Made by a program: the position numbers and the translations under genes. From NCBI GenBank assembly GCA_037389465.1, contig JAZARR010000273.1, positions 186,001 to 250,000 of the forward strand: a stretch of 64,000 nucleotides of DNA, read 5' to 3'. A model generated the notes under the pieces. It was not told where the DNA came from. It made no database searches and was given only the letters and a program-made list of their open reading frames with translations. This document shows, in pieces, positions 22,122-34,330 of this stretch. Within the stretch, counting starts at the first letter, position 1, and each line of letters begins with the position of its first letter. This stretch comes from Baylisascaris procyonis. Its lineage: Eukaryota; Nematoda; Chromadorea; Rhabditida; Ascarididae.

Positions 22122-24952
22122 GGCACTGTTGAAGGTGAGGCACTGTTGAAGGCGACGCACTGCTGAAGGTGAGGCACTCTTGAAGGCGACGCACTGTTGA
22201 AGGTGAGGCGCTGTTGAAGACGACGCACTGTTGAAGGTGAGGCGCTGTTGAAGACGACGCACTGTTGAAGGTGAATCACTGTTGAAGGCGACGCACTGTT
22301 GAAGGTGAGGCGCTGTTGAAGACGACGCACTGTTCAAGGTGAGGCACTGTTGAAGGCGACGCACTGCTGAAGGTGAGGCGCTGTTGAAGACGACGCACTG
22401 TTGAAGGTGAGGCACTGTTGAAGGTGAGGCACTGTTGAAGGTGAGGCACTGTTGAAGGCGACGCACTGCTGAAGGTGAGGCACTGTGGAAGGCGACGCAC
22501 TGCTGAATGTGAGGCACTCTTGAAGGGGACGCACTGTTGAAGGTGAGGCGCTGTTGAAGACGACGCACTGTTGAAGGTGAGGCGCTGTTGAAGACGACGC
22601 ACTGTTGAAGGTGAGGCACTGTTGAAGGCGACGCACTGCTGAAGGTGAGGCACTCTTGAAGGCGACGCACTGTTGAAGGTGAGGCGCTGTTGAAGACGAC
22701 GCACTGTTGAAGGTGATGCACTGTTGAAGGCGACGAACTGCTGAAGGTGAGGCACTCTTGAAGGCGACGCACTGTTGAAGGTGAGGCGCTGTTTAAGACG
22801 ACGCACTGTTGAAGGTGAGGCACTGTTGAAGGTGAGGCACTGTTGAAGGTGAGGCACTGTTGGAGGCGACGCAGTGCTGAAGGTGAGGCACTCTTGAAGG
22901 CGACGCACTGTTGAAGGCGAGGCGCTGTTGAAGACGACGCACTGTCGAAGGTGAGGCGCTGTTGAAGACGACGCACTGTTGAAGGTGAGGCACTGTTGAA
23001 GGCGACGCACTGTTGAAGGTGAGGCGCTGTTGAAGACGACGCACTGTTGAAGGTGAGGCGCTGTTGAAGGCGACGCAATGCTGAAGGTGAGGCACTCTTG
23101 AAGGCGACGCACTGTTGAAGGTGAGGCGCTGTTGAAGACGACGCACTGTTGAAGGTGAGGCACTGTTGAAGGCGACGCACTGCTGAAGGTGAGGCACTGT
23201 TGAAGGCGACGCACTGCTGAAGGTGAGGCACTGTTCAAGCGACGCACTGTTGAAGGTGAGGCAGTGTTGAAGGCGACGCACCGTTGAAGGTGAGGCGCTG
23301 TTGAAGACGACGCACTGTTGAAGGTGAGGCACTGTTGAAGGCGACGCACTGCTGAAGGTGAGGCACTGTTGAAGGCGACGCACTGCTGAAGGTGAGGCAC
23401 TGTTCAAGCGACGCACTGTTGAAGGTGAGGCAGTGTTGAAGGCGACGCACCGTTGAAGGTGAGGCGCTGTTGAAGACGACGCACTGTTGAAGGTGAGGCG
23501 CTGTTGAAGACGACGCACTGTTGAAGGTGAGCCACTGTTGAAGGTGAGGCACTGTTGAAGGCGACGCACTGTTGAAGGTGTGGCACTGTTGAAGGCGACG
23601 CACTGTTGAAGGTGAGGCACTGTTGAAGGCGACGCACTGCTGAAGGTGAGGCACTCTTGAAGGCGACACACTGTTGAAGGTGAGGCGCTGTTGAAGACGA
23701 CGCACTGTTGAAGGTGAGGCACTGTTGAAGGCGACGCACTGTTGAAGGTGAGGCGCTGTTGAAGGAGACGCACTGTTGAAGGCGACGCGGTGTTGAAAGT
23801 GTGGCACTGTTGAAGGCGACGCACTGCTGAAGGTGAGGCACTGTTGAAGGTGAGGCACTGTTGAAGGCGACGCACTGCTGAAGGTGAGGCACTGCTGAAG
23901 GTGAGGCACTGTTCAAGCGACGCACTGTTGAAGGTGAGGCGCTGTTGAAGACGACGCACTGTTGAAGGTGAGGCACTGTTGAAGGCGACGCACTGCTGAA
24001 GGTGAGGCACTGTTGAAGGCGACGCACTGCTGAAGGTGAGGCACTGTTCAAGCGACGCACTGTTGAAGGTGAGGCAGTGTTGAAGGCGACGCACCGTTGA
24101 AGGTGAGGCGCTGTTGAAGACGACGCACTGTTGAAGGTGAGGCGCTGTTGAAGACGACGCACTGTTGAAGGTGAGGCACTGTTGAAGGTGAGGCACTGTT
24201 GAAGGCGACGCACTGTTGAAGGTGTGGCACTGTTGAAGGCGACGCACTGTTGAAGGTGAGGCACTGTTGAAGGCGACGCACTGCTGAAGGTGAGGCACTC
24301 TTGAAGGCGACACACTGTTGAAGGTGAGGCGCCGTTGAAGACGACGCACTGCTGAAGGTGAGGCACTCTTGAAGGCGACGCACTGTTGAAGGTGAGGCGC
24401 TGTTGAAGACGACGCACTGTTGAAGGTGAGGCGCTGTTGAAGACGACGCACTGTTGAAGGTGAATCACTGTTGAAGGCGACGCACTGTTGAAGGTGAGGC
24501 GCTGTTGAAGACGACGCACTGTTCAAGGTGAGGCACTGTTGAAGGCGACGCACTGCTGAAGGTGAGGCACTCTTGAAGGCGACGCACTGTTGAAGGTGAG
24601 GCGCTGTTGAAGACGACGCACTGTTGAAGGTGAGGCGCTGTTGAAGACGACGCACTGTTGAAGGTGAGGCACTGTTGAAGGCGACGCACTGTTGAAGGTG
24701 AGGCGCTGTTGAAGGAGACGCACTGTTGAAGGTGAGGCGCTGTTGAAGACGACTCACTGTTGAAGGCGACGCGGTGTTGAAAGTGTGGCACTGTTGAAGG
24801 CGACGCACTGCTGAAGGTGAGGCACTGTTGAAGGTGTGGCACTGTTGAAGGCGACGCACTGCTGAAGGTGAGGCACTGTTGAAGGTGAGGCACTGTTGAA
24901 GGCGACGCACTGCTGAAGGTGAGGCACTGCTGAAGGTGAGGCACTGTTCAAG

Positions 24953-27900
24953 CGACGCACTGTTGAAGGTGAGGCGCTGTTGAAGACGACGCACTGTTGA
25001 AGGTGAGGCACTGTTGAAGGTGAGGCACTGTTGAAGGCGACGCACTGTTGAAGGTGTGGCACTGTTGAAGGCGAAGCACTGTTGAAGGTGAGGCACTGTT
25101 GAAGGCGACGCACTGTTGAAGGTGAGGCACTGTTGAAGGCGACACACTGTTGAAGGTGAGGCGCTGTTGAAGACGACGCACTGTTGAAGGTGAGGCACTG
25201 TTGAAGGCGACGCACTGTTGAAGGTGAGGCGCTGTTGAAGGAGACGCACTGTTGAAGGTGAGGCGCTGTTGAAGACGACGCACTGTTGAAGGCGACGCGC
25301 TGTTGAAAGTGTGGCACTGTTGAAGGCGACGCACTGTTGAAGGTGAGGCACTGTTGAAGGTGTGGCACTGTTGAAGGCGACGCACTGCTGAAGGTGAGGC
25401 ACTGTTGAAGGTGAGGCACTGTTGAAGGCGACGCACTGCTGAAGGTGAGGCACTGTTGAAGGTGAGGCACTGTTGAAGCGACGCACTGTTGAAGGTGAGG
25501 CGCTGTTGAAGGTGTGGCACTGTTGAAGGCGACGCACTGCTGAAGGTGAGGCACTGTTGAAGGTGTGGCACTGTTGAAGGTGAGGCACTGTTGAAGGCGA
25601 CGCACTGCTGAAGGTGAGGCACTGTTGAAGGCGACGCACTGTTGAAGGTGAGGCACTGTTCAAGCGACGCACTGTTGAAGGTGAGGCAGTGTTGAAGGCG
25701 ACGCACTGTTGAAGGTGAGGCGCTGTTGAAGACGACGCACTGTTGAAGGTGAGGCGCTGTTGAAGACGACGCACTGTTGAAGGTGAGGCACTGTTGAAGG
25801 TGAGGCACTGTTGAAGGCGACGCACTGTTGAAGGTGTGGCACTGTTGAAGGCGACGCACTGTTGAAGGTGAGGCACTGTTGAAGGCGACGCACTGTTGAA
25901 GGTGAGGCACTGTTGAAGGCGACACACTGTTGAAGGTGAGGCGCTGTTGAAGACGACGCACTGTTGAAGGTGAGGCACTGTTGAAGGAGACGCACTGTTG
26001 AAGGTGAGGCGCTGTTGAAGACGACGCACTGCTGAAGGTGAGGCACTCTTGAAGGCGACGCACTGTTGAAGGTGAGGCGCTGTTGAAGACGACGCACTGT
26101 TGAAGGTGAGGCGCTGTTGAAGACGACGCACTGTTGAAGGTGAATCACTGTTGAAGGCGACGCACTGTTGAAGGTGAGGCGCTGTTGAAGACGACGCACT
26201 GTTGAAGGTGAGGCACTGTTGAAGGCGACGCACTGTTGAAGGTGAGGCACTGTTGAAGGCGACGCACTGTTGAAGGTGAGGCGCTGTTGAAGACGACGCA
26301 CTGTTGAAGGTGAGGCGCTGTTGAAGACGACGCACTGTTGAAGGTGAGGCACTGTTGAAGGTGAGGCACTGTTGAAGGCGACGCACTGCTGAAGGTGAGG
26401 CACTCTTGAAGGCGACGCACTGTTGAAGGTGAGGCGCTGTTGAAGACGACGCACTGTTGAAGGTGAGGCGCTGTTGAAGACGACGCACTGTTGAAGGTGA
26501 ATCACTGTTGAAGGCGACGCACTGTTGAAGGTGAGGCGCTGTTGAAGACGACGCACTGTTGAAGGTGAGGCACTGTTGAAGGCGACGCACTGTTGAAGGT
26601 GAGGCACTGTTGAAGGCGACGCACTGCTGAAGGTGAGGCACTGTTGAAGGGGACGCACTGTTGAAGGTGAGGCGCTGTTGAAGACGACGCACTGTTGAAG
26701 GTGAGGCGCTGTTGAAGACGACGCACTGTTGAAGGTGAGGCACTGTTGAAGGCGACGCACTGTTGAAGGTGAGGCACTGTTGAAGGCGACGCACTGTTGA
26801 AGGTGAGGCGCTGTTGAAGACGACGCACTGTTGAAGGTGATGCACTGTTGAAGACGACGCACTGTTGAAGGTGAGGCGCTGTTGAAGACGACGCACTGTT
26901 GAAGGTGAGGCACTGTTGAAGGCGACGCACTGTTGAAGGTGAGGCGCTGTTGAAGACGACGCACTGTTGAAGGTGAGGCGCTGTTGAAGACGACGCACTG
27001 TTGAAGGTGAGGCACTGTTGAAGGCGACGCACTGTTGAAGGTGAGGCACTGTTGAAGGCGACGCACTGCTGAAGGTGAGGCACTGTTGAAGCGACGCACT
27101 GTTGAAGGTGAGGCAGTGTTGAAGGCGACGCACCGTTGAAGGTGAGGCGCTGTTGAAGACGACGCACTGTTGAAGGTGAGGCGCTGTTGAAGACGACGCA
27201 CTGTTGAAGGTGAGCCACTGTTGAAGGTGAGGCACTGTTGAAGGCGACGCACTGTTGAAGGTGTGGCACTGTTGAAGGCGACGCACTGTTGAAGGTGAGG
27301 CACTGTTGAAGGCGACGCACTGCTGAAGGTGAGGCACTCTTGAAGGCGACACACTGTTGAAGGTGAGGCGCTGTTGAAGACGACGCACTGTTGAAGGTGA
27401 GGCACTGTTGAAGGCGACGCACTGTTGAAGGTGAGGCGCTGTTGAAGGAGACGCACTGTTGAAGGCGACGCGGTGTTGAAAGTGTGGCACTGTTGAAGGC
27501 GACGCACTGCTGAAGGTGAGGCACTGTTGAAGGTGAGGCACTGTTGAAGGCGACGCACTGTTGAAGGTGAGGCACTGTTGAAGGTGAGGCACTGTTGAAG
27601 CGACGCACTGTTGAAGGTGAGGCGCTGTTGAAGACGACGCACTGTTGAAGGTGAGGCACTGTTGAAGGCGACGCACTGTTGAAGGTGAGGCACTGTTGAA
27701 GGCGACGCACTGTTGAAGGTGAGGCACTGTTGAAGCGACGCACTGTTGAAGGTGAGGCAGTGTTGAAGGCGACGCACTGTTGAAGGTGAGGCGCTGTTGA
27801 AGACGACGCACTGTTGAAGGTGAGGCGCTGTTGAAGACGACGCACTGTTGAAGGTGAGGCACTGTTGAAGGTGAGGCACTGTTGAAGGCGACGCACTGTT

Positions 27901-28418
27901 GAAGGTGAGGCACTGTTGAAGGCGACGCACTGTTGAAGGTGAGGCACTGTTGAAGGCGACGCACTGTTGAAGGTGAGGCACTCTTGAAGGCGACGCACTG
28001 TTGAAGGTGAGGCGCTGTTGAAGACGACGCACTGTTGAAGGTGAGGCACTGTTGAAGGAGACGCACTGTTGAAGGTGAGGCGCTGTTGAAGACGACGCAC
28101 TGTTGAAGGTGAGGCACTGTTGAAGGCGACGCACTGTTGAAGGTGAGGCGCTGTTGAAGACGACGCACTGTTGAAGGTGAGGCGCTGTTGAAGACGACGC
28201 ACTGTTGAAGGTGAAGCACTGTTGAAGGCGACGCACTGTTGAAGGTGAGGCGCTGTTGAAGACGACGCACTGTTGAAGGTGAGGCACTGTTGAAGGCGAC
28301 GCACTGTTGAAGGTGAGGCACTCTTGAAGGCGACGCACTGTTGAAGGTGAGGCGCTGTTGAAGACGACGCACTGTTGAAGGTGAGGCGCTGTTGAAGACG
28401 ACGCACTGTTGAAGGTGA
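24953..28418 (+). repeat. Higher-order block, copy 3, partly converted to consensus
   Basis: Same unit order as copy 2, displaced 6,297 bp, which equals 371 units with ten 16-bp forms, as counted. The stretch 27089 to about 27555 is indistinguishable to my reading from 20792-21258 and 17041-17507. To its right, and over much of its left, variants such as ctgctg, ttcaag, accgtt and acacac are replaced by the consensus base. The replacements I saw go only towards consensus. Confidence 0.7.
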
Positions 28419-28899
28419 GGCACTGTTGAAGGTGAGGCACTGTTGAAGGCGACGCACTGTTGAAGGTGAGGCACTCTTGAAGGCGACGCACTGTTGAAGG
28501 TGAGGCGCTGTTGAAGACGACGCACTGTTGAAGGTGAGGCGCTGTTGAAGACGACGCACTGTTGAAGGTGAATCACTGTTGAAGGCGACGCACTGTTGAA
28601 GGTGAGGCGCTGTTGAAGACGACGCACTGTTGAAGGTGAGGCACTGTTGAAGGCGACGCACTGTTGAAGGTGAGGCGCTGTTGAAGACGACGCACTGTTG
28701 AAGGTGAGGCACTGTTGAAGGTGAGGCACTGTTGAAGGTGAGGCACTGTTGAAGGCGACGCACTGTTGAAGGTGAGGCACTGTTGAAGGCGACGCACTGT
28801 TGAATGTGAGGCACTGTTGAAGGGGACGCACTGTTGAAGGTGAGGCGCTGTTGAAGACGACGCACTGTTGAAGGTGAGGCGCTGTTGAAGACGACGCAC

Positions 28900-30650
28900 T
28901 GTTGAAGGTGAGGCACTGTTGAAGGCGACGCACTGTTGAAGGTGAGGCACTGTTGAAGGCGACGCACTGTTGAAGGTGAGGCGCTGTTGAAGACGACGCA
29001 CTGTTGAAGGTGATGCACTGTTGAAGGCGACGCACTGTTGAAGGTGAGGCGCTGTTGAAGACGACGCACTGTTGAAGGTGAGGCACTGTTGAAGGTGAGG
29101 CACTGTTGAAGGTGAGGCACTGTTGAAGGCGACGCACTGTTGAAGGTGAGGCACTCTTGAAGGCGACGCACTGTTGAAGGTGAGGCGCTGTTGAAGACGA
29201 CGCACTGTTGAAGGTGAGGCGCTGTTGAAGACGACGCACTGTTGAAGGTGAGGCACTGTTGAAGGCGACGCACTGTTGAAGGTGAGGCGCTGTTGAAGAC
29301 GACGCACTGTTGAAGGTGAGGCGCTGTTGAAGGCGACGCAATGTTGAAGGTGAGGCACTGTTGAAGGCGACGCACTGTTGAAGGTGAGGCGCTGTTGAAG
29401 ACGACGCACTGTTGAAGGTGAGGCACTGTTGAAGGCGACGCACTGTTGAAGGTGAGGCACTGTTGAAGGCGACGCACTGTTGAAGGTGAGGCACTGTTGA
29501 AGCGACGCACTGTTGAAGGTGAGGCAGTGTTGAAGGCGACGCACTGTTGAAGGTGAGGCGCTGTTGAAGACGACGCACTGTTGAAGGTGAGGCGCTGTTG
29601 AAGACGACGCACTGTTGAAGGTGAGGCACTGTTGAAGGTGAGGCACTGTTGAAGGCGACGCACTGTTGAAGGTGTGGCACTGTTGAAGGCGACGCACTGT
29701 TGAAGGTGAGGCACTGTTGAAGGCGACGCACTGTTGAAGGTGAGGCACTGTTGAAGGCGACGCACTGTTGAAGGTGAGGCGCTGTTGAAGACGACGCACT
29801 GTTGAAGGTGAGGCACTGTTGAAGGCGACGCACTGTTGAAGGTGAGGCGCTGTTGAAGGAGACGCACTGTTGAAGGTGAGGCGCTGTTGAAGACGACGCA
29901 CTGTTGAAGGCGACGCGCTGTTGAAGGTGTGGCACTGTTGAAGGCGACGCACTGTTGAAGGTGAGGCACTGTTGAAGGTGAGGCACTGTTGAAGGCGACG
30001 CACTGTTGAAGGTGAGGCACTGTTGAAGGTGAGGCACTGTTGAAGCGACGCACTGTTGAAGGTGAGGCGCTGTTGAAGACGACGCACTGTTGAAGGTGAG
30101 GCACTGTTGAAGGCGACGCACTGCTGAAGGTGAGGCACTGTTGAAGGCGACGCACTGCTGAAGGTGAGGCACTGTTGAAGCGACGCACTGTTGAAGGTGA
30201 GGCAGTGTTGAAGGCGACGCACTGTTGAAGGTGAGGCGCTGTTGAAGACGACGCACTGTTGAAGGTGAGGCGCTGTTGAAGACGACGCACTGTTGAAGGT
30301 GAGGCACTGTTGAAGGTGAGGCACTGTTGAAGGCGACGCACTGTTGAAGGTGTGGCACTGTTGAAGGCGACGCACTGTTGAAGGTGAGGCACTGTTGAAG
30401 GCGACGCACTGTTGAAGGTGAGGCACTGTTGAAGGCGACGCACTGTTGAAGGTGAGGCGCTGTTGAAGACGACGCACTGTTGAAGGTGAGGCACTGTTGA
30501 AGGAGACGCACTGTTGAAGGTGAGGCGCTGTTGAAGACGACGCACTGTTGAAGGTGAGGCGCTGTTGAAGACGACGCACTGTTGAAGGTGAGGCACTGTT
30601 GAAGGCGACGCACTGTTGAAGGTGAGGCGCTGTTGAAGACGACGCACTGT
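28900..30650 (+). repeat. Higher-order block related to 10.8-12.5 kb, partly converted to consensus
   Basis: The 16-bp units at 29499, 30042 and 30177 have the spacing (543 and 135 bp) of those at 11386, 11929 and 12064, offset 18,113 bp. The 9-31 kb part of the array therefore contains more than one family of higher-order blocks. The rare tttaag unit at 10943 in the earlier copy is ttgaag here. Confidence 0.65.
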
Positions 30651-31020
30651 TGAAGGTGAGGCGCTGTTGAAGACGACGCACTGTTGAAGGTGAATCACTG
30701 TTGAAGGCGACGCACTGTTGAAGGTGAGGCGCTGTTGAAGACGACGCACTGTTGAAGGTGAGGCACTGTTGAAGGCGACGCACTGTTGAAGGTGAGGCAC
30801 TCTTGAAGGCGACGCACTGTTGAAGGTGAGGCGCTGTTGAAGACGACGCACTGTTGAAGGTGAGGCGCTGTTGAAGACGACGCACTGTTGAAGGTGAGGC
30901 ACTGTTGAAGGTGAGGCACTGTTGAAGGCGACGCACTGTTGAAGGTGAGGCACTGTTGAAGGCGACGCACTGTTGAAGGTGAGGCGCTGTTGAAGACGAC
31001 GCACTGTTGAAGGTGAGGCG

Positions 31021-32170
31021 CTGTTGAAGACGACGCACTGTTGAAGGTGAGGCACTGTTGAAGGCGACGCACTGTTGAAGGTGAGGCGCTGTTGAAGACG
31101 ACGCACTGTTGAAGGTGAGGCACTGTTGAAGGCGACGCACTGTTGAAGGTGAGGCGCTGTTGAAGACGACGCACTGTTGAAGGTGAGGCGCTGTTGAAGA
31201 CGACGCACTGTTGAAGGTGAGGCACTGTTGAAGACGACGCACTGTTGAAGGTGAGGCACTGTTGAAGGCGACGCACTGTTGAAGGTGAGGCACTGTTGAA
31301 GGCGACGCACTGTTGAAGGTGAGGCACTGTTGAAGGTGAGGCACTGTTGAAGGTGAGGCACTGTTGAAGGTGAGGCACTGTTGAAGGTGAGGCACTGTTG
31401 AAGGCGACGCACTGTTGAAGGTGAGGCACTGTTGAAGGGACGCACTGTTGAAGGTGAGGCGCTGTTGAAGACGACGCACTGTTGAAGGTGAGGCGCTGTT
31501 GAAGACGACGCACTGTTGAAGGTGAGGCACTGTTGAAGGCGACGCACTGTTGAAGGTGAGGCACTGTTGAAGGTGAGGCACTGTTGAAGGCGACGCACTG
31601 TTGAAGGTGAGGCACTGTTGAAGGCGACGCACTGTTGAAGGTGAGGCGCTGTTGAAGACGACGCACTGTTGAAGGTGAGGCGCTGTTGAAGACGACGCAC
31701 TGTTGAAGGTGAGGCACTGTTGAAGGCGACGCACTGTTGAAGGTGAGGCGCTGTTGAAGACGACGCACTGTTGAAGGTGAGGCACTGTTGAAGGCGACGC
31801 ACTGTTGAAGGTGAGGCACTGTTGAAGGCGACGCACTGTTGAAGGTGAGGCGCTGTTGAAGACGACGCACTGTTGAAGGTGAGGCGCTGTTGAAGACGAC
31901 GCACTGTTGAAGGTGAGGCACTGTTGAAGACGACGCACTGTTGAAGGTGAGGCACTGTTGAAGGCGACGCACTGTTGAAGGTGAGGCACTGTTGAAGGCG
32001 ACGCACTGTTGAAGGTGAGGCACTGTTGAAGGTGAGGCACTGTTGAAGGTGAGGCACTGTTGAAGGTGAGGCACTGTTGAAGGTGAGGCACTGTTGAAGG
32101 CGACGCACTGTTGAAGGTGAGGCACTGTTGAAGGCGACGCACTGTTGAAGGTGAGGCACTGTTGAAGGGA
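31021..32170 (+). repeat. 730-bp direct duplication inside the array
   Basis: A 16-bp unit gaagggacgcactgtt starts at 31434 and again at 32164, an offset of 730 bp (42 units of 17 plus one of 16). The unit order before each is similar, including a run of five or six consecutive A units around 31315-31400 and 32030-32100, with a few A-B/C-D exchanges. Confidence 0.6.
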
Positions 32171-32879
32171 CGCACTGTTGAAGGTGAGGCGCTGTTGAAG
32201 ACGACGCACTGTTGAAGGTGAGGCGCTGTTGAAGACGACGCACTGTTGAAGGTGAGGCACTGTTGAAGGCGACGCACTGTTGAAGGTGAGGCACTGTTGA
32301 AGGCGACGCACTGTTGAAGGTGAGGCACTGTTGAAGGCGACGCACTGTTGAAGGTGAGGCACTGTTGAAGGAGACGCACTGTTGAAGGTGAGGCGCTGTT
32401 GAAGACGACGCACTGTTGAAGGCGACGCGCTGTTGAAAGTGTGGCACTGTTGAAGGCGACGCACTGTTGAAGGTGTGGCACTGTTGAAGGCGACGCACTG
32501 TTGAAGGTGAGGCGCTGTTGAAGGAGACGCACTGTTGAAGGTGAGGCGCTGTTGAAGACGACGCACTGTTGAAGGTGAGGCACTGTTGAAGGTGAGGCAC
32601 TGTTGAAGGTGAGGCGCTGTTGAAGACGACGCACTGTTGAAGGTGAGGCACTGTTGAAGGCGACGCACTGTTGAAGGTGAGGCACTGTTGAAGGCGACGC
32701 ACTGTTGAAGGTGAGGCGCTGTTGAAGACGACGCACTGTTGAAGGTGAGGCGCTGTTGAAGACGACGCACTGTTGAAGGTGAGGCACTGTTGAAGGTGAG
32801 GCACTGTTGAAGGTGAGGCGCTGTTGAAGACGACGCACTGTTGAAGGTGAGGCACTGTTGAAGGCGACGCACTGTTGAA

Positions 32880-34330
32880 GGTGAGGCACTGTTGAAGGCG
32901 ACGCACTGTTGAAGGTGAGGCGCTGTTGAAGACGACGCACTGTTGAAGGTGAGGCACTGTTGAAGGCGACGCACTGTTGAAGGTGAGGCGCTGTTGAAGA
33001 CGACGCACTGTTGAAGGTGAGGCACTGTTGAAGGCGACGCACTGTTGAAGGTGAGGCACTGTTGAAGGCGACGCACTGTTGAAGGTGAGGCGCTGTTGAA
33101 GACGACGCACTGTTGAAGGTGAGGCACTGTTGAAGGCGACGCACTGTTGAAGGTGAGGCACTGTTGAAGGCGACGCACTGTTGAAGGTGAGGCGCTGTTG
33201 AAGACGACGCACTGTTGAAGGTGAGGCACTGTTGAAGGCGACGCACTGTTGAAGGTGAGGCACTGTTGAAGGCGACGCACTGTTGAAGGTGAGGCGCTGT
33301 TGAAGACGACGCACTGTTGAAGGTGAGGCGCTGTTGAAGACGACGCACTGTTGAAGGTGAGGCACTGTTGAAGGCGACGCACTGTTGAAGGTGAGGCACT
33401 GTTGAAGGCGACGCACTGTTGAAGGTGAGGCGCTGTTGAAGACGACGCACTGTTGAAGGTGAGGCACTGTTGAAGGCGACGCACTGTTGAAGGTGAGGCA
33501 CTGTTGAAGGCGACGCACTGTTGAAGGTGAGGCACTGTTGAAGGCGACGCACTGTTGAAGGTGAGGCGCTGTTGAAGACGACGCACTGTTGAAGGTGAGG
33601 CACTGTTGAAGGCGACGCACTGTTGAAGGTGAGGCACTGTTGAAGGCGACGCACTGTTGAAGGTGAGGCGCTGTTGAAGACGACGCACTGTTGAAGGTGA
33701 GGCACTGTTGAAGGCGACGCACTGTTGAAGGTGAGGCACTGTTGAAGGCGACGCACTGTTGAAGGTGAGGCGCTGTTGAAGACGACGCACTGTTGAAGGT
33801 GAGGCACTGTTGAAGGCGACGCACTGTTGAAGGTGAGGCACTGTTGAAGGCGACGCACTGTTGAAGGTGAGGCGCTGTTGAAGACGACGCACTGTTGAAG
33901 GTGAGGCGCTGTTGAAGACGACGCGCTGTTGAAGGTGAGGCACTGTTGAAGGCGACGCACTGTTGAAGGTGAGGCACTGTTGAAGGCGACGCACTGTTGA
34001 AGGTGAGGCGCTGTTGAAGACGACGCACTGTTGAAGGTGAGGCACTGTTGAAGGCGACGCACTGTTGAAGGTGAGGCACTGTTGAAGGCGACGCACTGTT
34101 GAAGGTGAGGCGCTGTTGAAGACGACGCACTGTTGAAGGTGAGGCACTGTTGAAGGCGACGCACTGTTGAAGGTGAGGCACTGTTGAAGGCGACGCACTG
34201 TTGAAGGTGAGGCGCTGTTGAAGACGACGCACTGTTGAAGGTGAGGCACTGTTGAAGGCGACGCACTGTTGAAGGTGAGGCACTGTTGAAGGCGACGCAC
34301 TGTTGAAGGTGAGGCGCTGTTGAAGACGAC
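32880..34330 (+). repeat. Regular 102-bp ABABCD cycles
   Basis: The units fall into the order A-B-A-B-C-D repeated many times, with occasional extra or missing A-B or C-D dimers (for example A-B-A-B-A-B-C-D near 33450-33570 and C-D-C-D near 33290-33350 and 33870-33930). This is the cleanest multi-unit period in the window: six units, 102 bp. Confidence 0.75.
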
